6,131 bases of DNA from Nitrospina sp. (GTDB taxonomy: Bacteria; Nitrospinota; Nitrospinia; Nitrospinales; Nitrospinaceae). Of this stretch, positions 5,460 to 6,131 are shown one piece after another. Location of the stretch: positions 1-6,131 of the forward strand of contig SMVS01000102.1 in the NCBI GenBank assembly GCA_004357435.1, given 5' to 3'. Below the pieces are notes generated by a model. It had not been told where the DNA came from. It saw nothing but the letters and a program-made list of their open reading frames with translations, and did no database searches. The stretch's first letter is position 1; each line of letters begins with the position of its first letter. Position numbers and translations under genes: made by a program.

Positions 5460-5864
5460 TTGCGGTGGTATTTTTATCTGGTTGGGCTGTGCTTCATGAT
5501 GGCCGCGTTCCCGGGCTCTCCCGCCTGGGGATTCTCTCTTGGCCCCATGCAGGTGAAAAGCCATTTTGGTGAACGCTTCAACGCCCGTATCCTGATATCG
5601 GGGCAGGCTTTGGAGAACCTACGGGTGACTATCGGTTCCCCGCAGGATTACAGAAAATTGGGATTGGAGCGTCCCCAGGTATTGGAGCAGTTGTATGTCA
5701 AAATGTTGCCAGATATTGAAGGCAGTGAACCCAGTTTTCTTCTGCTTTCAGACAGACCTCTTTTTTATCCGTCCTTCAACCTGGTGGTCAAGGCGCAGTC
5801 GGGTAGCCGAACCTTGTATGAAAACTATCTCATTTCGGTAGATTTTCGGAAAAGCCCTCCCTGA
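5460..5864 (+). CDS. FimV-like N-terminal domain protein (frame ends at CCC-TGA)
   Basis: A 134-residue frame from a TTG start. Residues 1-24 form a signal peptide (RWYFYLVGL, then AWG before the likely cut). Residues 25-130 match the FimV/HubP N-terminal domain. They begin with FSLGPMQVKSHFGERFNARI and continue with the SPQDYRKLGLERP segment typical of 'SPEDFARLGL', the SDRPLFYPSFNLVVKA strand, and a YENYLISVDF end equivalent to the family's YTLLLD. In known relatives this domain precedes a LysM and long acidic and TPR regions, and the protein organises pole and pilus functions. Here the frame stops at TGA 5862-5864, far short of the family's length, while a Pro-rich frame shifted by +1 stays open to the window end. 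The gene is therefore probably one long gene broken by an indel, or joined by frameshifting. TTG as a start makes the exact N-terminus less certain. Confidence 0.82.
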   Translation: MRWYFYLVGLCFMMAAFPGSPAWGFSLGPMQVKSHFGERFNARILISGQALENLRVTIGSPQDYRKLGLERPQVLEQLYVKMLPDIEGSEPSFLLLSDRPLFYPSFNLVVKAQSGSRTLYENYLISVDFRKSPP

Positions 5865-6131
5865 AAAAAAGGCGGTGGTATTGGCGGAGAAGCCTGAGGA
5901 AATTCCAGACAGTCCACCACCTCCGGGAAAAAATTTGCGCAAGGTGGCGGCGGTTCATGCCACTCCTCTGATTGTGAAAGAAATTCCCCCGTTGGATGAT
6001 GTGGCCGCGTTGCCCAAACCGAGGCCTTCCATCAAGGAGTCACAGCCGCGGATGAGCCCTGCCGGAAGCATTCCGCCGAAACCCAAAAATGGGGCAGATA
6101 AAATGGCCTCAGCTATTGGCACGCTGAGCCA
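5863..6131 (+). CDS. +1-shifted Pro-rich continuation of the FimV-like gene (runs off window)
   Basis: The frame beginning GAA 5863 is open through the window end (~89 codons); its last in-frame stop is TAG 5839-5841, within the previous domain. It reads EKKAVVLAEKPEEIPD, then SPPPPGKNLRK, and later ALPKPRPSIKE. This is a Lys/Pro/Ala-rich linker of the kind that follows the FimV N-terminal domain. No LysM motif is seen before the window ends. It has no good start and ribosome site of its own (GTG 5875 and TTG 5881 are the nearest candidates), so it is best read as the rest of the upstream gene, reached by a +1 shift or disrupted by a one-base indel. Confidence 0.6.

Noticed and set aside
4950..5564. 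Minus-strand open frame of 204 codons
   Set aside because: It is antisense to the cytochrome gene and the start of the FimV-like gene, with no family-like motifs.

Overview
The window looks like a chromosomal segment from a Gram-negative, envelope-rich bacterium. It carries a zinc-ribbon membrane protein with a long acidic linker, a c-type cytochrome with a lipoprotein-like N-terminus, a lytic transglycosylase and a FimV-type protein. This mix fits Nitrospinota or deltaproteobacterial-type genomes, but that placement is an inference from gene style, not a demonstrated identity.

Layout. (1) 1-419, plus strand: the C-terminal part of the GTPase Obg/CgtA, cut by the window edge. (2) 420-1717: a visibly AT-richer stretch holding a broken class I methyltransferase gene on the minus strand, interrupted by an in-frame TAA at 1034-1036. 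A non-coding stretch follows with two GC-rich hairpin repeats. (3) 1718-3829, minus strand: a 703-residue protein with an MJ0042-type zinc ribbon, a long acidic disordered region carrying four spaced Trp motifs, one membrane helix and a C-terminal domain that resembles FliL. (4) 3830-4117: a divergent promoter region with strong sigma70-like promoters facing both ways and a leader of about 160 nt. (5) 4118-4786, plus strand: a secreted or membrane-anchored SLT-family lytic transglycosylase. (6) 4935-5357, plus strand: a small cytochrome with two CXXCH haem sites. (7) 5460 to the window end, plus strand: a FimV-like N-terminal domain whose frame ends at CCC-TGA. A Pro-rich frame, shifted by +1, continues past the window end.

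How the genes fit together. The zinc-ribbon/FliL-like protein and the transglycosylase are divergently transcribed from back-to-back promoters, so they may be co-regulated; both act at the envelope. The FimV-like protein (peptidoglycan and polar organisation in known relatives) fits the same theme. No complete mobile element, CRISPR array, tRNA or rRNA was seen. The two most useful oddities are the apparent gene breaks: the nonsense codon in the methyltransferase and the prfB-like CCC-TGA shift in the FimV-like gene. No clear new system is evident; the rest is mostly ordinary envelope and housekeeping gene content.
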